From an uncultured Collinsella sp. (GTDB lineage: Bacteria > Actinomycetota > Coriobacteriia > Coriobacteriales > Coriobacteriaceae), in contig URYA01000098.1 in NCBI GenBank assembly GCA_900551975.1, positions 1 through 6,220 on the forward strand: a stretch of DNA of 6,220 nt, written 5' to 3'. Within the stretch, counting starts at the first letter, position 1. Each line of letters begins with the position of its first letter. The notes below the pieces were generated by a model. It saw only the letters and a program-made list of their open reading frames with translations. It ran no database searches and was not told the origin of the DNA. The translations under genes were made by a program, and so were the position numbers. This document shows, piece after piece, positions 5,037-6,220 of the stretch.

Positions 5037-6062
5037 ATGAAACAGTACACAGTTGCTATTTTGGGCGCGACGGGAGCCGTGGGCACCCAGATGCTCGAGT
5101 GCCTCAACGAGCAGGAGTTCCCGGTCGGCAAGCTCAAGCTGTTGGCAAGCGCACGCTCCGCGGGCAAGACCGTCGAGTTCCGCGGCGAGCAAATCGTGAT
5201 CGAAGAGGCTTGCCCCGAGGCCTTTGAGGGCTGTGACATTGTGCTTGGCGCTGCCGGCGACGATATCGCCAAGGAATTGCTGCCCGAGGCCGTAAAGCGC
5301 GGCGCCGTCGTGGTCGACAACAGCCATGCCTTCCGCATGGATCCCGAGGTGCCGCTGGTCGTGCCCGAGATCAATGCCGACGACATCAAGTGGCATCACG
5401 GCCTTATCGCCAACCCCAACTGCGCGACCATTATCGGCCTGGTTCCCACGTGGCCGCTGCATCAGCTTGCCGGCGTGAAGCGCATGATCGTCTCGACGTA
5501 TCAGGCGGCTTCTGGTGCCGGTGCTCCCGGTATGGCCGAGCTCGAAGCGCAGCTTGCTGCCCTGGGCCGTGGCGAGGAGATTCCCGAGCCGCGCGCATTT
5601 GCCGCCCAGCTGGCGAGCAACCTGATTCCGCAGATTGGCGGCGTCAAGGAGGAGGGCTTTACCTCTGAGGAGATGAAGCTGCAAAACGAGGGCCGTAAGA
5701 TTATGCATCTGCCCGAGCTGCGCGTGAACTGCACTTGCGTGCGCGTGCCCGTGCTGCGCTCGCACTCCGAGAGCATCACGCTCGAGTTCGAGCGTGACAT
5801 TACGGTTGACGAGGCCCGTGTTGCGCTGGCTGCCGCTCCGGGCGTGAAGCTGGTTGACGACATGAGCGCCGAGGATGCGCACGACCGCTTCCCCATGCCG
5901 ATGGATACGTCCGACCAAGACCTGATTTGGGTCGGTCGCGTGCGTCGCGACATCTCGAACCCCGAGGCCACGCGCGGTATTACCTTCTGGTGCTGCGGTG
6001 ACCAAATCCGTAAGGGCGCGGCAACCAACGCCGTCCAGATCGCTAAGCTGCTCTGCGAGTAG
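5037..6062 (+). CDS. asd: Aspartate-semialdehyde dehydrogenase
   Basis: The enzyme reduces aspartyl-4-phosphate to L-aspartate-4-semialdehyde with NADPH, directly using the LysC product. Its own product feeds dihydrodipicolinate synthase and homoserine dehydrogenase. The 341-residue protein has the usual family length. The N-terminal Rossmann loop is GATGAVG (10-16). The catalytic cysteine is C129 in NPNCATI. The substrate-binding stretch STYQAASGAG (153-162) follows, and RSHSE (241-245) holds the likely active-site histidine H243. The C-terminal helix RKGAATNAVQIAKLL (325-339) is typical. Residues just before it read WCCGDQI, where many relatives have a VxDN-type sequence; this is an odd local change but not in the catalytic site. 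It follows lysC in the same direction after 173 bp. A large fold-back sequence begins 13 bp after its stop. Confidence 0.96.
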   Translation: MKQYTVAILGATGAVGTQMLECLNEQEFPVGKLKLLASARSAGKTVEFRGEQIVIEEACPEAFEGCDIVLGAAGDDIAKELLPEAVKRGAVVVDNSHAFRMDPEVPLVVPEINADDIKWHHGLIANPNCATIIGLVPTWPLHQLAGVKRMIVSTYQAASGAGAPGMAELEAQLAALGRGEEIPEPRAFAAQLASNLIPQIGGVKEEGFTSEEMKLQNEGRKIMHLPELRVNCTCVRVPVLRSHSESITLEFERDITVDEARVALAAAPGVKLVDDMSAEDAHDRFPMPMDTSDQDLIWVGRVRRDISNPEATRGITFWCCGDQIRKGAATNAVQIAKLLCE

Positions 6063-6074
6063 TGCGACCTGTCC

Positions 6075-6204
6075 GGCGGGGGCCGGGCTTAGTTTTCAGA
6101 ACGTCCTCGACCATGTGTGGCGCCTTGTCCTGCTCCTTCGGAGCCGCGGACAAGGCGCCACACTGGTCTGCGGAGTGTTCTGAAAACTAAGCCCGGCCCC
6201 CGCC
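6075..6204. repeat. Giant fold-back (nested inverted-repeat) element downstream of asd
   Basis: Outer arms 6075-6102 and 6177-6204 are perfect 28-nt inverted repeats with a GC-rich outer half and an AT-rich inner half. Inner arms 6115-6130 and 6148-6163 are perfect 16-nt inverted repeats. Between them GACCA (6109-6113) pairs with TGGTC (6164-6168), plus a few further pairs. At the tip GCTCC (6132-6136) pairs with GGAGC (6140-6144) around a 3-nt loop. About 58 base pairs can form in 130 nt, interrupted only by small bulges and internal loops. There is no following T-run and no open frame of interest. It may act as a terminator or mRNA-end protector for asd, or be a non-coding mobile palindrome (MITE/REP-like). 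No clear target-site duplication is seen. Nothing is recognisable in 6205-6220. Confidence 0.9.
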
Positions 6205-6220
6205 TGCGGTGACTCGGCTG

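Noticed and set aside
4902..6005. Long open frame on the minus strand opposite asd (367 codons)
   Set aside because: It is antisense to a clear asd gene. Its length follows from the GC-biased codons of asd, its composition is His/Gly/Arg-rich without a recognisable domain, and it has no supported start.
6075..6204. Fold-back element as a CRISPR repeat or simple intrinsic terminator
   Set aside because: There is no direct-repeat/spacer periodicity, so it is not CRISPR. The stem is far too long and no T-run follows on either side, so it is not a standard rho-independent terminator.

Overview
The window looks like chromosomal core DNA from a high-GC gut actinobacterium of the class Coriobacteriia, most like Collinsella. 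This is an inference from protein style, codon use and the L10/L12 leader, not from a database match. Five genes are complete and one is cut by the left edge. All six are housekeeping genes, and no prophage, transposase or CRISPR array is visible.

Minus strand, in transcription order (right to left): thrC (threonine synthase, 3370-1853) ends in a strong GAAA-loop terminator. A roughly 230-bp spacer follows, holding a perfect 10-bp-arm palindrome and then a good promoter (TTGACC-17-CATAAT). That promoter starts an approximately 210-nt leader with the hallmarks of the L10(L12) autoregulatory leader, including a terminator hairpin before the gene. The leader feeds rplJ (L10) and rplL (L7/L12), which are separated by three small tetraloop hairpins. 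A strong terminator closes the operon. After an approximately 250-bp gap with a putative promoter comes the first 19 codons of galU, running off the left edge.

Plus strand: lysC (aspartate kinase, 3475-4863) is divergent from thrC across a 104-bp gap. A structured 173-bp spacer follows (AT-rich hairpin, tandem 11-mer, GC-rich terminator, likely -10 box), then asd (aspartate-semialdehyde dehydrogenase, 5037-6062). Thirteen bases after asd stops is a very large, nearly fully self-complementary fold-back sequence (6075-6204).

Functionally, lysC and asd catalyse the first two steps from aspartate to aspartate semialdehyde, the branch point for lysine/diaminopimelate and for homoserine. thrC performs the last step to threonine. 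Homoserine dehydrogenase and homoserine kinase are not in the window. rplJ and rplL encode the ribosomal stalk and sit between the amino-acid genes and galU as a separate, self-regulated unit.

The most unusual features are the 130-nt fold-back element after asd, the layered RNA structures of the rplJ-rplL operon, and the palindromes in the intergenic spacers.
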